Shown: piece by piece, positions 13,347-25,100 of the stretch
Layout: each line of letters begins with the position of its first letter
Numbering within the stretch: position 1 is the first letter of the stretch
Assembly: GCF_949628265.1 (NCBI RefSeq)
Contig: NC_088789.1
Coordinates: 22,437,883 to 22,501,882, forward strand
Direction of reading: 5' to 3'
Length of the DNA: 64,000 nt
Origin: Cloeon dipterum
Taxonomy: Eukaryota; Arthropoda; Insecta; Ephemeroptera; Baetidae
Made by a program: the position numbers and the translations under genes
Notes under the pieces: generated by a model
Database searches by the model: none
The model's input: the letters and a program-made list of their open reading frames with translations, nothing else
What the model was told of the DNA's origin: nothing

Positions 13347-14692
13347 CAGGGCAGCGATTTGAAGTTTCCCTTTTTGTAATTAGGGAATTTAGGAACAGTC
13401 TTTCGAGTTGATCAATTTACTGTAAAACGCCCCTCTGCAACAACTCTCACTGTCAGCTGCAAAATAGGAGTGCGGAAAGGAGTTCAGTTAGTTCAGTACT
13501 CGACGACAACACCTCAGCAGTTAGCTCTCAAAATCAAATCGATTAATAAAAAATCAGTTACGAATATGTATTTTTAGTATTTTTTGGGCAATTTCTTAAG
13601 AGATTGAAATGAATTAGAGAGAAAATCTTTTGGCATGTCTTTCATATTTCTCTCCTTTTATCGTATGATGTTAATAAATGTCAAAATTATTTTAACAATT
13701 CCAAGAAGATTGAAAAAAGCGCCATTTTCAACGTATTAACTTGCGGGAAATTGACTGTTTGACTTACACTTCTTGATCTTCTTCCCTAATATTGCATTTA
13801 AATCTCTTTTCTCGTATACTTTTGTAACTTTCATTTCTTAATAAAACGTGTATTTTAGACAATTGAAAACTTTCGAAAATTTCTCTCACTCTCGTGATAT
13901 TAATTAAATGCGTGCGTCCTAAATTTTCAATTAAAAATCATAACATCAATCTAAAGGCGTAGTCATTGACATTAAAATTAGGTAAATTTGGGAAATTCGA
14001 AGGAAAATTTCAGGGATTGTTGAAAAGTCCTAAATTAGAAATTTATAGAAATTATAAAAATTATTGCCTTTTTGAGCTACAGAAATTTTTTTAAGTAGAT
14101 AATATAGAGTGAATATCATGGATTACTGCTGTTTTCATTTTTTTATCGATGAAATAGCCTTAAAGTTTTAGCTTTTAGCCTAGCCTTTCTCCAAGTGTCG
14201 TGAGCACCACGCTGTGGCGAACATTTTAGTTTTACGCTTAGATCACAGATATCTCTTGCATCGTGTTTTGCCGGTCTGGTGCTTGGTGCACAGACATGGG
14301 CCTTTGTTAGTAGACAGACTTTTCAAATCTCTTATAAAAACTATAAATTTTCCGGAGGAACGGCATGTTTATAAGGTTACAAATCTTTGTGCCTCACTAC
14401 TCACGTGCTGATTGCAGCAGCTGATATTTAGAGTAAGAGAATGTTTAATATAAAATATAAATAAAATTAGTTATATAATGTTTTAAATTTTTATCTGTCA
14501 CTGCCAGATAGTTACAAAATTATAAAGCAAACAATCGATTCGTAATAAGGCAATAAATATTTAATTTACAAGAATTCATGAGTATCATTATTTTATCTTT
14601 TCAGTTCGCGCGTCACATTGTTGCGCCATTCGCCGGTTTGCTGCTCACACCGTCTCAGTCAGCTACGTTTATATTAGAGAAGGAAATAAAAA
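13347..14692. other. Divergent intergenic region, VPS8 to NUDT16-like gene
   Basis: This 1.35-kb stretch separates the divergent VPS8 and Nudix genes. An arthropod-type initiator (TCAGTC, 14655-14660) lies 33 bp upstream of the Nudix ATG in a GC-richer patch (14605-14670). The frame at 14214-14411 shows no recognisable protein. The rest is AT-rich with no feature I can support. Confidence 0.5.
14655..14660 (+). promoter_or_regulatory. Possible initiator of the Nudix gene
   Basis: TCAGTC, matching the arthropod initiator consensus, precedes the ATG by 33 bp. No TATA box is visible. It is supported only by motif and position. Confidence 0.3.
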
Positions 14693-16601
14693 ATGTCAAG
14701 TGCCGGCCACTGCATGATTTTCGCCAAATCCGAGTCCCAGACCATTGGATTCCCCTCGAAAGCCATCGTCCTGGTAATTAAAATTAAATACTCCAAATTC
14801 GATCGACGATTGAATTGACAAATTCTTGTGCAGATGCAGATGCGGTTTGACGGGAAGCTAGGCTTCGCGGGCGGCATCATCGAGGCGGAGGACGAGAGCG
14901 TCGAGGCTGGCATCGGCCGCGAGATGCTCGAGGAGATGGGCATTGACCCGGCGGTGTACCCACTCAGCAAGGAAGACCACGTCTCTTCGCAGCCCTTCCA
15001 CTGCGACACCCTGCCCCAAGTCAAAGCGCTTCACTTCTACGCGCTGGAAGTCACGGAGGCGCAAATCGCTGAAATCGAGAACAACGCTAGGAATGCCATT
15101 CATTACGGCGAAGAGGTTTGATTTTTTTATGGCTTTTTGAATTAAATTGATGGCCTTTAAGTGCTAAAATTTTAGGACAATCGTCAATATTTAAGAATTT
15201 ATATGAGACAACAATTGAAAAATGAACCCAAACTTAAAGTAATTATTTTTAAAGAGGAATAATACTGCAAAAGCCTGGGAAATGCTTGTTGCCAATGCAT
15301 AAACTCGTCCCTTAGGATTCAGTTAAAGTCTAAATTGACCTAGGAAGCACTGTAATTTTTCGAGAAAATTGGCTGGAAAGTTACCGTGCTTTTCAAATGG
15401 CAATGGCTGTCTCCTTACTTGAAATCCGATTTAATTTCAAAACCAAGAGTTTCCCCAATAAGTGGCATACACCGTTGAACAGATCTCGACGAGAGGAATC
15501 GGAATATGCCAAGAAAATATGTTCGAGCACTGTAAATTTTGGAGAAAATTGGCAAAATTTGAATTTTTATTGTAGGAAGGTCATTTTTTTATTATTGCAA
15601 ATTGTTGAACAAATTGTTTATCGGTCAATTGTTTAAGGCATCCAACAATTTAAATAATTTTCAATTGTTGCCCAGTATCATTCCACTTTAAATCAAGTCA
15701 AATTTTTCTAAATTAATATTTACCCCTAAAAACAACCTTTATGTACTGAAAAATTCTTAAAAATGTTTTGTCGTTACCTAAAATAGTCTTTAAAAATTGG
15801 GGAAGAGCTGAAATTCCCCAGGTTGCAGTTTAAATTTCTGAGAAAATTGGCTACGAAGGGTACTTGCTAATCAAGCGGCGAGCACTGTCTCCTTTTTGGT
15901 GAAAGTCAGGATTTATTTTGCGAAAAGGTAAATTTACCTCTAAATTCGCACACCGTTGGATAGATCTAGACGATAGGGATAAAAAACAAGCGAAAAATAG
16001 TAGGACTTTCTAGCCATTGATTTTTTTTTCAAGTACAAGATAAAAATTGAACCGTAAAAAAATTGTAGAGCTGAATTACTTTTTGTAGAGATGAATCACA
16101 TTCAATGAGTCAATTTTAATGATATAGTCAACATTGCAAAATGCCATTAATTGCTTGGAAAAATTATAAATAATTAAAGACCAGGCATTATGAACGCTAT
16201 CGATTTGGATGATTCCCTTTGCAGTTCAGTAAAGTAGCGAGATAATTGAAATACGGCATCAATACTGTTTTACAGCAGATAAAAACTTTTAAAATATTTA
16301 TTTCTGTAATGTATTCTTTTTGGAACGAATTTTGTACCGCAAGTTTAATTAAACAATCGACTTTTTCATTCTAAAAAGGCATTGAAAGATTTAAATAATT
16401 TTTCGACAGGTGTTGGGCTGGGTGCGAGTGCCTCTGTACACAATGACGGACGGCTACAACGGCTTCCCAGCGTTCTTGGACAACAACTTCGTGGGCAACG
16501 CCCGAGATCAGCTATTAGAGGCACTGATCAAGACCGGCCTCATGACCAAGGAAGAAATTGATTCAGCTGTGAAAGTCGCAAAGTTCTCCAAAAATCAATG
16601 A
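14693..16601 (+). CDS. NUDT16: NUDT16-like Nudix hydrolase
   Basis: Three exons: 14693-14773, 14834-15115 and 16410-16601, all GT-AG and in phase, 184 residues. NUDT16 enzymes remove nucleoside diphosphate caps (U8 snoRNA decapping) and hydrolyse (d)IDP or de-ADP-ribosylate; the precise substrate is inferred from the family. The strand MQMRFDGKLGFAGGIIE leads into the Nudix box (G-x5-E-x7-REMLEEMGI; glutamates of REMLEEMG). The C-terminal part VLGWVRVPLYTMTDGYNG FPAFL and FVGNARDQLLEAL closely matches the NUDT16 family, as does the length (human about 195). The N-terminus (MSSAGHCMIFAKSESQ) is shorter than in human. Intron 2 is 1.3 kb and filled by interspersed repeats. Confidence 0.9.
15251..15690. 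mobile_element. Interspersed MITE, family A, copy 1 (in Nudix intron 2)
   Basis: A roughly 440-bp element, nearly identical to 51841-52277 over its whole length (for example CCAATAAGTGGCATACACCG and GCCAAGAAAATATGTTCGAG are shared). The ends are inverted: AAAGAGGAATAATACTG on the left and the complement of AAAGTGGAATGATACTGGG on the right, both next to TTAA. It has no coding capacity. Degenerate relatives lie at 15829-16012, 51595-51835, 56165-56410 and 63795-63990. Confidence 0.7.
15829..16012. repeat. Degenerate family A copy
   Basis: It shares GAGAAAATTGGCTA, GCACTGTCTCCTT and a CACCGTTGGATAGATCTAGACGA-like block with the intact family A elements, but the ends are lost. Confidence 0.45.
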
Positions 16602-18960
16602 CAGTATTTTTTCCTCCGTTGGCTGAGCGAAAAACATTCCCGTTATTTATATTTCTCGTTGCATGATTTGTTTTTGTTATGAAATAAAAGCTGACCTTTT
16701 CAGATCAGTAAAAGATTGTTCTTTTTTTACTCGGAACTGCAGTCACGCTGGACACGTTATTTTGATGTCTGAGCCAAAGCAAATATTTTGCACCTCTCGG
16801 AGAAATGACGCGCTTGCCGCTTTCTCAAACTGTTTCCTGACGAGATGCGAAAATAGCTGCTGCAAATGAGTAGATTGCAAAAGATAGATTTTAACAAAAA
16901 TTAAAACGCAAATAGGGCACATAATTCATCTATAAAATTTTTCAACCTTTAAATAAGATGTTCCAGTTTTTATCTTTGATTTTTTTTCTGGTGAGACATT
17001 TTCCGACACTCGCGAGGCTGGGAGCCAAGGTACGTCTGCTGCTCTCGGCGGGTTGACACGCGAGCAGCGCCGCAAAAGCCAAATAAAGAGGCTGCTTCTG
17101 CGGAGATAGGTGTGCTGTTATAATATTTGGATGGAACGCTGAGAAGAGCGGGGCCATAAATTTTGGCCACCCGCTCGCGCCGCTCTTGCTCTCTTCAGTC
17201 GCTCGCTCGCATTTGGCTTTTCACACTGGTGAGCACCAGAATAGAGCAAAGATTTTCGCCTTTCCTCTCGTCAGTCTCACTCTGCCTGTAAATATAAATA
17301 TATTTCCGCCTGGAGAGTGCTCCCTACTGGACCAGCGTGGCAGCCGTAAATCAGCATGAAAGTGAGCTGCCATTCTCAACCCTAACTGCAAACGGCGAGG
17401 ATGCGTTTGAGGTGAGTTTATCATTTATTCAAGCCGAATTCAGAACAGAAAATTTTAAACCTGTAAATTGGAGATAAAATTGAAGGATTTTTAGTGGAAA
17501 ATAACGTTGTTTCTCGAGTCTTACAAATAATATATTTAATTGCTTGGTTGAATAGCGAAAACTGAAGCTTAAAATTTATCAATTATCGCGTGCAAACAGC
17601 GCAGAGTCACGGTGGGCAAATCACATTTAAGTCGGACTGAGTGTAGATAGTAGTACAATTGGTTCTGACCCACTATTGCACCGAGCGTTCGTTTGCAGAT
17701 CACGCCAAAGGTGCCTTATCACCGAGACGCCATCGCCGCCGAACGCTGCGCAGCAATAAAACGACCGAAAGTGCTGATGCTGCCGGCGCCATGAGACTCG
17801 GACAAAACACTTAAGGCGCTCCGAAACAGCCCAAATGAAGGAGGTAACTCAAAGAAACGCATGCGAAAGCTTAAAATACGTCTCGAAATGCAGCCGGATT
17901 GACACGTCTGTCGTGCGGGTTGCAGACCTGCTCTCGTTCCAGAGGCTCATTATTTCACGCAACTCAGATATTTTTATTTCATTTTTTAACCTTAAAAAAA
18001 GAAATCCACGAAGAAAATATTTTTTAAGCAAAACAGAGTCGTTGGAATTTTGAAATCGGATTCTGTGTAAGCAAACGAGAGTAATGGACAAAAACGAGAG
18101 GGGCTAATAAATTGTGACACGTCATCAATGCTCAGGGTGGCATAGATAAGGAAGCGTACATTTTTCAGTGATTGTTAGGCTAAACTTATTGGATTTTCCT
18201 TTGATTGCTATATTAGGCTCTTTAAATTCCTTTACGCCCCTTCTGTTACAAGTAGAGGATTGGTTTTTTGATACACATCAAGAGTTGATATTATAAATGG
18301 TTTTCGTAGTGAATCTTTCAACGTTAAAACTTACCCCCAACCCCCTTCCCACTCCTTAAAACTTGAAGAAATCTACCTCCCTTGATTTTCTTGGCGATCT
18401 TCATCACTCTAAAGACTCAAATTAAGGTTGAAATGCAGCTTACCCTTCTTCACGAGAGTGCTCACCCCCACTATTCCGATGTCGTTGCTCCGAAAACGAC
18501 AATTTTGCAGTAACAGGTATTGTTTATTCTAATGTCAGCCACTTTCAAGCAACGAAATCAGAAGGGCGGGGGTGAGCAAACCCATGATGGATGTGGGGAG
18601 GGAGGGTAAGAAGGGTAATATGCGTATTTCAGCCTCAGTTCATGTCTTTGGAGTGATTTTAGAATCAACAACAGAAGTCGGATCCACTTCGGAATAAAAA
18701 TCGAACTGTAAATTCCGAAGAAAACATTTTGGTACTTAATTGTGTATATCAAGGAGAGAAAATACAGCCAGATTTTTTCCCTTAATTTTTTAGTGTTAAA
18801 ATGCGCAAAAAACGCTGGGCTAACTAAATTATATTTTTAGTCTTACATTTCCTTGAAGGCTGGATCTTACTGCACTACATAATTCCTGCCTTTTTTTTAA
18901 ACAAATCTTATAGCATATATATAGTTTTTATATAGGGGGCTCCCAGTTTTTGCTGCAGCG
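16602..18960. other. Intergenic region upstream of the kinin receptor
   Basis: An AATAAA at 16683-16688 fits the Nudix 3' end. At 17000-17420 and 17640-17830 there are GC-richer patches. One ends in GAG|GTGAGT (donor at 17412) and could be a non-coding first exon of the receptor, whose first coding exon is preceded by an acceptor-like TGCTGCAG at 18951-18958. This is not proven by sequence alone. C-rich inverted repeats lie at 18430-18635. Confidence 0.45.
18430..18635. repeat. Imperfect inverted repeat with C-rich arms
   Basis: The left arm reads TGAAATGCAGCTTACCCTTCTT ... GCTCACCCCC. The complement of the right arm reads TGAAATACGCATATTACCC ... GCTCACCCCCGCCC. The pairing suggests a decayed palindromic element like the one at 34712-35092. 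Confidence 0.35.
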
Positions 18961-21900
18961 ATGCGCATGAAAATGCAAAATAGCCTCTGTCAGAGTCTGG
19001 TCTTTTCGCAGTACGGCGGGAACTACACGTGGTCCGAGGCGGACGAGCTGTACGGGCCGTCGACGGAGGTGGTGGTGCTTCTGTCCGTGTGCTACGGCGC
19101 CATCTCGGTGCTGTCCGTGGCCGGCAACTCGCTGGTCATGTGGGCCGTGGTGGGCAGCCGCCGCATGCAGCGCAGTGCCACCAACTGGCTGCTGGCCAAC
19201 CTGGCCTTCGCCGACGTCATCATCGGCCTCTTCGTCGTGCCCTTCCAGTTCCAGGCGGCGCTGCTGTGAGCCCTGACCCTGCCTTCAAACGAATCCCCCT
19301 GCTCACACACTTGATTGCGCAATTGCAGGCAACGCTGGGACCTGCCCGATTTCATGTGCTCCTTCTGCCCGTTCGTGCAGACCCTGAGCGTCAACGTGTC
19401 CATCTTCACCCTGACCACGATCGCCGTGCGCAGGTACAGGGCCGTGGCCAAGCCTCTCAAGGTGTCCCGCTGGCAGGCCAGGTTCACCATCATCACCATT
19501 TGGGCAGCAGGAATCGTCCTGGCCATGCCAATGATCATCACTTTACAGGTAATAAAACTGATCCCTGATATTTGCATCAAGAGTAAAAAAGAAACCATAA
19601 TGACTGGTGAGAAACTAAAGGAGTACCTCTACTTGTTTAAAGATTTTGTGGGGAATCGATATTGTACCAATTGCAGCAGGGGATGATTGGTTTTATTGGG
19701 GGGAAATGTGGTTGTTGCAATTTATAGTTTTTGGTACATTTTTTTTAAATCACATTCAGTAGCATTATTTACTTGAAATTTAAAAAAAGAATATAATCAC
19801 TCACTTTAATATATTTTTTTGTAGTATTTTAGGTTTCAGGAATATTTAAATTATTTAAGCTGTACACTTTTAACGGATATTTTGGGCAAACAAATAAATG
19901 CGTGTTTATCAGTCCCAAATTGGGAGCAAACCACAACAAATCTCGTGTCTTTAGATTAGAAAAAACGGGAAAACCCCTAATGCATTGTACAAAATCTTTT
20001 TACCGCGACATTTGCTTACAAAACATTAGTTTCATAAAAATATCTTTTGAAAAATTGATAGACTTTTGTCTTACTGGGCGAAAAATATTAATTTTTTCAG
20101 GTAAAATGCGGGAAAAACAAAATTTATATTTTTTTCGGGAGGTGTTATAGATAAATAAATATATAATGTTAATAACTATCTGCAAAACAACGAGTGCAGG
20201 TCCGCGAGGTGCCCATTTCGAACTCAAACCCGCATCTGACCAAGCCGTTCTGCGACTTCGTCGGCGTGCCCTTTGAGGTGCTCAAGTGGTACCGGCGGCT
20301 GGTGGTGGGCACGCAGTATTTCCTGCCGCTGGTCATCATAATCGTCATGTACGTGCTGCTGGCGCGCCGCCTCTGGGGCGCCCAGCCGCCGGGCAACGCG
20401 CAGAACCAGAGGGACGCCACGCTGTTGCGCAACAAGAAACGGGTGAGCCTGATCGGACGGCAGTGCGTACTTTTTTTACTTCGGAAGAAAAAGAAAATTG
20501 TCTGGAAAGAAAGACTCGGAATTTTCGAATCTGTTTAAAAAAGTAAAGTGAAATTGTCCGAAATATTTTAGGAAATGGATGCAAAAATATTTATTAAATC
20601 ATTATTTGAGCAAAATAAGATTTTCGAAAGTATATTCATTCCTGTTTTTGAACAAATTCCGATTCGGTCAGTTTCCAAATTATTCAGAAAATTCCTTACG
20701 AATAAAATTACTTTCGGAAATATTATATAACCCGAATCGGACGGACATTCTTCCAATTAGTAATCGCGACGCGTGGGCCGCGGCAAAAGATGTTTTTCCA
20801 CGCAGAGTCAACACTCTCTGCTTTGAGACAATTTTGCCGCGCACCAAAATGTTTGCTCGGCGCTCTTTCATCTTTTTACTGCTTCTCACGTGTATGTCAG
20901 TCAGTCATTCTCTGATCTCGACGCGCTCCGTGTTCGCAGGTAATAAAAATGCTGGTCGTGGTGGTGGCGCTTTTCGCCCTGTGCTGGCTGCCGCTGCAAA
21001 CCTACAACGTCCTCCAAGACATCTTCCCCAAAATTAACGAGTGCGTCACAAACACACACACGCATCAATTTTTCACTCTTTTAAATTTGTCTGGCCCACA
21101 GGTACCGATACATCAACATCATTTGGTTCTGCTGTGACTGGCTCGCCATGAGCAACAGCGTCTGCAACCCGTTTGTCTACGGCATTTATAATGTACTGCT
21201 CCATTAACTTTTACTATTTAAATATTTACTTGCTAGGAAACTCTGAACAGGATGATTTATTTTAGTTGCGGTGCTGAATTTATTGAGTTTGAGCAATTTC
21301 CAACGATGACTATTTTTTTTTAATTGAACTACAATACTCTCAAATACTCCCAAAAATCATGCGGGGTTTCCCTCAAATAAAAAGTTGTACCAATACATTT
21401 CAATGGAAATTTGTTGAAATATTGATGAAACGACTTTTTGGGTTAATTACTGGTATCATATTTATAAGACCAGAAATTTAAAAATAGGGAAAATCCGTAT
21501 TGCCATAAAAATTAATTTTGTTAGGGCTCTTCAAATTAAATTATTCCAATTTTTTACCAGAGGCAAGGGGATTCCCAAATAATCTAATTATTTCGACCAC
21601 TGCACTTGATTCACATCACCAAATAAGAGTTTTCTTGTTTGCATACATAAAATCAAGACCGCGTGTAGAAAAAGCATTAAAGAATAAATACGAAAAACAA
21701 ATAAAACTACTCTTAGGTAAATTACTTCAAACTGTCGCTTTCAGCATCAACAAAAATTTATAACCAGTTTCGCACTAAAAAAACCCATAATTGTTTCAGG
21801 ATAACTTCCGAAGACGTTTCCGTAGTAGATGCGTTTTATGCAGTCGGCTGTTGAATATGCCGCAGCCAGCACAGAGTTTGGACACGGGACGCGTGCCTTC

Positions 21901-22027
21901 TTCAGTCCTGTACCACCCGAGCAGACAGAGTGACAAGAGGAGACGCAGTAGCAACCTCTCCGCCTTGGCTGCCACCCAAATAACCTACCGAACTAATGAC
22001 GTCAGGGACAATCGACTGTCCGTGTGA
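18961..22027 (+). CDS. Lkr: Leucokinin-type neuropeptide receptor (class A GPCR)
   Basis: Six coding exons: 18961-19265, 19329-19548, 20200-20442, 20940-21040, 21102-21192 and 21800-22027. All junctions are in phase, total 395 residues. The kinin receptor signals through Gq in diuresis and feeding circuits (family knowledge). The N-terminus has a glycosylation sequon (NYT). Seven membrane segments are visible. Strong kinin-receptor blocks are ADVIIGLF ... PFQFQAALLQRWDLP, FMCSFCPFVQTLSVNVSIFT, RLWGAQPPGNAQNQRD, NKKRVIKML, CWLPLQTYN and INIIWFCCDWLAMSNS. The Cys pair of TM3 and loop 2 (FMC, KPFC) and NPFVY in TM7 are present. Oddity: the DRY/DRH motif reads RRY (GTG CGC AGG TAC), losing the acidic residue. 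The C-tail is short and Arg-rich. A 5' non-coding exon may exist upstream. Confidence 0.93.
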
Positions 22028-22123
22028 ATTGTGCGAGTTCAAAACATCGAAATCCACTGATTGTATGATACGAAATTTTATTCAATCCTCTTTGTGTCAT
22101 TAAGCGAACATTGAAATCAAGAC

Positions 22124-25100
22124 TCACGATTTGTATGTGTGGCTCTTCTGGTTCTGGCGTTGAGGGAAGTTGAATCGCTTTTTCTGCAAACAGAATCGGA
22201 CAAGGGAATCAGTATCATATTATTTGTATTGTAAATAAAATTAAAAGTTGTCGGACTATTAAATTAATAATTTGTTCGTACCTGTTTGCCTTTCCCACGG
22301 CTACCTTTGTCGCGCATGTTCTTCTTGTTGGCGGCTTTGCTGCCGCCCTGGAACTTGTTGAAGTCCACTTGATTGTAGTCGAAAGACTGACTACTTGTGC
22401 TGGGTTGGTTTTGACCTTGCTGCGGCTGTCCGCCGTTGGACCAGTTGCCCTGTTGGTTGGACAAGCCTTGTCTCTTCTTCAACATACTTTTCTTTTTATT
22501 CCTCTGGAACTTGGATTGAATCTGCGCGGAAAAAAATTGTTAAGAAACTAAAATTGAGTTTGGAGTGAGGAAAATCTTACATCGTTGACAGTGAAATTCT
22601 TCCTCCCTGGCCTGAAGTCTTTGATTTTTTCTCTTGGGCTATCACTAAATTTAATTTCTCCATTGTCAGCGGGTTGCGGCTCCCCAGCTTCCTCAGCACC
22701 CGCTTCTGTGCGTGTTTTTTTGTTAGGCTCCTGTTCGCCTTCAATCTCCTCGCTCTCTGACCGAGGCCTCTTGATCGGCTTATTTTGGGCGGCTGTACGG
22801 CTGTCCAACTGCTCAAAGTGTTTCTGCACCTGGAGAAAATAAAAATAAAACAATGCTTAAAAATCTGGACAATGTTGCAATAAATCGGAAGTGTTTGAAA
22901 ACTATTTTGTAAGTTTTATCTGATTTTTGACAATTTCTTGAACAGGCAATTCTTGCAATTCTATGTTTCAAAATGTGTTTTAGTCATCTGCGACAGAAAA
23001 TTATAATTGAGGGCTAAGCAAGCTTTTTTCGTGGCAGTAGATTTTTACCTTAAACTATTCTAGTTGCAAAATTAATAAACTGTATTATCTTTCAAAAATT
23101 GGTATAAATCAACTGAAAAAAAACTAGAGCAAACCCTGGAACCGTTGAGTTCAATATTTCTCACAAAGACTTACCAGCTTCAGTCCTTGGAGCGGAGCCA
23201 ATGGCGCCGGGGCTGGTTTTTCGGCCTCTTTCTCGGCGGCGAGTTGAGCCAAGTGCTGCAGGTAGGGTTTCGCCATCAAGTACCGCTGGTAAGGGCTCAA
23301 AACCTTCTTAATCGAAACAGGCGCCTGTGATTGATAAAACATTCAGAATAAGGTAGAAGAAACTTTTTTTTGCTCTCACAGGTCGATCAAAGGCGCTGAA
23401 GACGCCGATCCTGGCAGTGTTCTTGAGAATGTCACCATTTTTGGGGGCAGGCTTGGGTTTGTCGTCGCCGAGCAGGGTCGGCAGGTTGTCTCGCTGCTCG
23501 TCCTTCAGCAGCTGGTGCGGACAGTGCAGCGTCGACTCGATGTTCACCTTGGTCCATTCTGTTTGCATTGGACGCACGCTTATCTCCTCTGTGGCAGCGG
23601 TCTGAAACAAGGACAAAAGTAATTAGTATGAAATAAAACATTACAAAGCAATGAAAAAAAAATTCGTCCACTTTAAAGCTTTTCATCAACTGATTCCAAC
23701 GTTAGCACAAGAAATTTCTTATTGCATTCATTACAACCAAACCAAAATAATTTCAAATATATCTAGGAAAATAATTTAAATTAAAAATTATGTTCAGTGT
23801 CGATCTGCAGGGTGTCTTTATCCCATAAAACCCTGCATTCAAATAAATAATTAATTTACACTTTAGTTTAATTAATTTATCCGTAAATATTTTATTCTTT
23901 TATAAAACTATGGGAATTTACTTAATGTGTTTACGATTTAAGTTGACAGCTTCTAAAATTAAATTCTAACTAAAAAATCATAAAGAAATTTATCTCTCAC
24001 CAGCAAAAAGACAAAGCAATAAATTTTAGAACTCCTATCTTGGGCTTACCTGGATGAGGGGCTTCTCCCTGGCCTCGAGGATCAGCCTATGAATCGTGTT
24101 GAGGTTCTGGCGGACAAGCGATGGGATGGGATTGCAGCAGGCGAGGATACCCTGTATTTCCCTGGGCAGCGTTTCCGCAATCTGCAGAAGCATGTGGTTG
24201 GGCAGCACGAACTGCACACTTTCGTCCTCAGTGGCGGCCGTCTGGAAGCGCCACGCAAAAATCTCTTTAAGCGCACACATCTGCCGATTGTTGAACATCT
24301 TGCGAGACTTCTGGTACAACACCAAGTGCGCTTCCTCTGTCAGCTGTGGCTTCACGTAAATCTAAAAATATACAAAAGTGGAAAACTGATTGAGGATGCA
24401 TTATTTAAAAAAGAAATACTGAATATGCAGGAATAAAAATTCAAGATCACTATTTCATTCAGCTACGAAATTATTGCTTACTTGAAAATAGAGCTCACCT
24501 TTTTACAGAGTTGAGTACTTTGATGGATGGCGGCCCTGATGAGCCGGTCTGAGTTGAGTCCAGTCTGCCACAAATCGTTTTTAAGCCTGTCGTAAATGTA
24601 AAGCAAAAGGTGTGTGTCCATCCTAGCATACTCGATCATTTCCTTCGGCAGAGGCCTGCAGCGCGAAGAGAAATTATACTGCATGCGTATTTTTAGCTTG
24701 GGATTACCTCAAGCGCCAATCGGCCAATTGGTATTTCTTGTCCATGTCGTAATCACAGTAATGCTTAGCCAGGAAAGCTAAATTCAGCCTGGGAAGGTTC
24801 AGTAGCTTACTAGCCTGATGCGTGTCAAACATGTTGACCAGGTATAGGCCAAAGTCCTTCTGCAGCCACTCGACGTCATTGTCAGCACCGTGTAAAACCT
24901 TTAAGTGTTAAAATTGGATCAGTATTAATATTTAATTAATTGTTGGTGACAATTTTGTCGGAAATTAATAAGTGCTAGACAATTTTACTAGCTGGCTAAA
25001 ATTAATTTTACTAATTTATATGAGTATGATTTATTTTCAGGCTTATTTAATTGGTTCCTAGCAAAATTAATTTACTTTTTTTCATGAACATCCAAATCAT

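Noticed and set aside
14214-14411. 65-codon frame upstream of the Nudix gene
   Set aside because: It does not resemble the NUDT16 N-terminus, and the Nudix gene already has a good start at 14693.
18917-18936. TATATATAG-type boxes just before the kinin receptor ATG
   Set aside because: A start site 30 bp downstream would fall on the ATG itself. An acceptor-like TGCTGCAG and a possible upstream 5' exon explain the context better.
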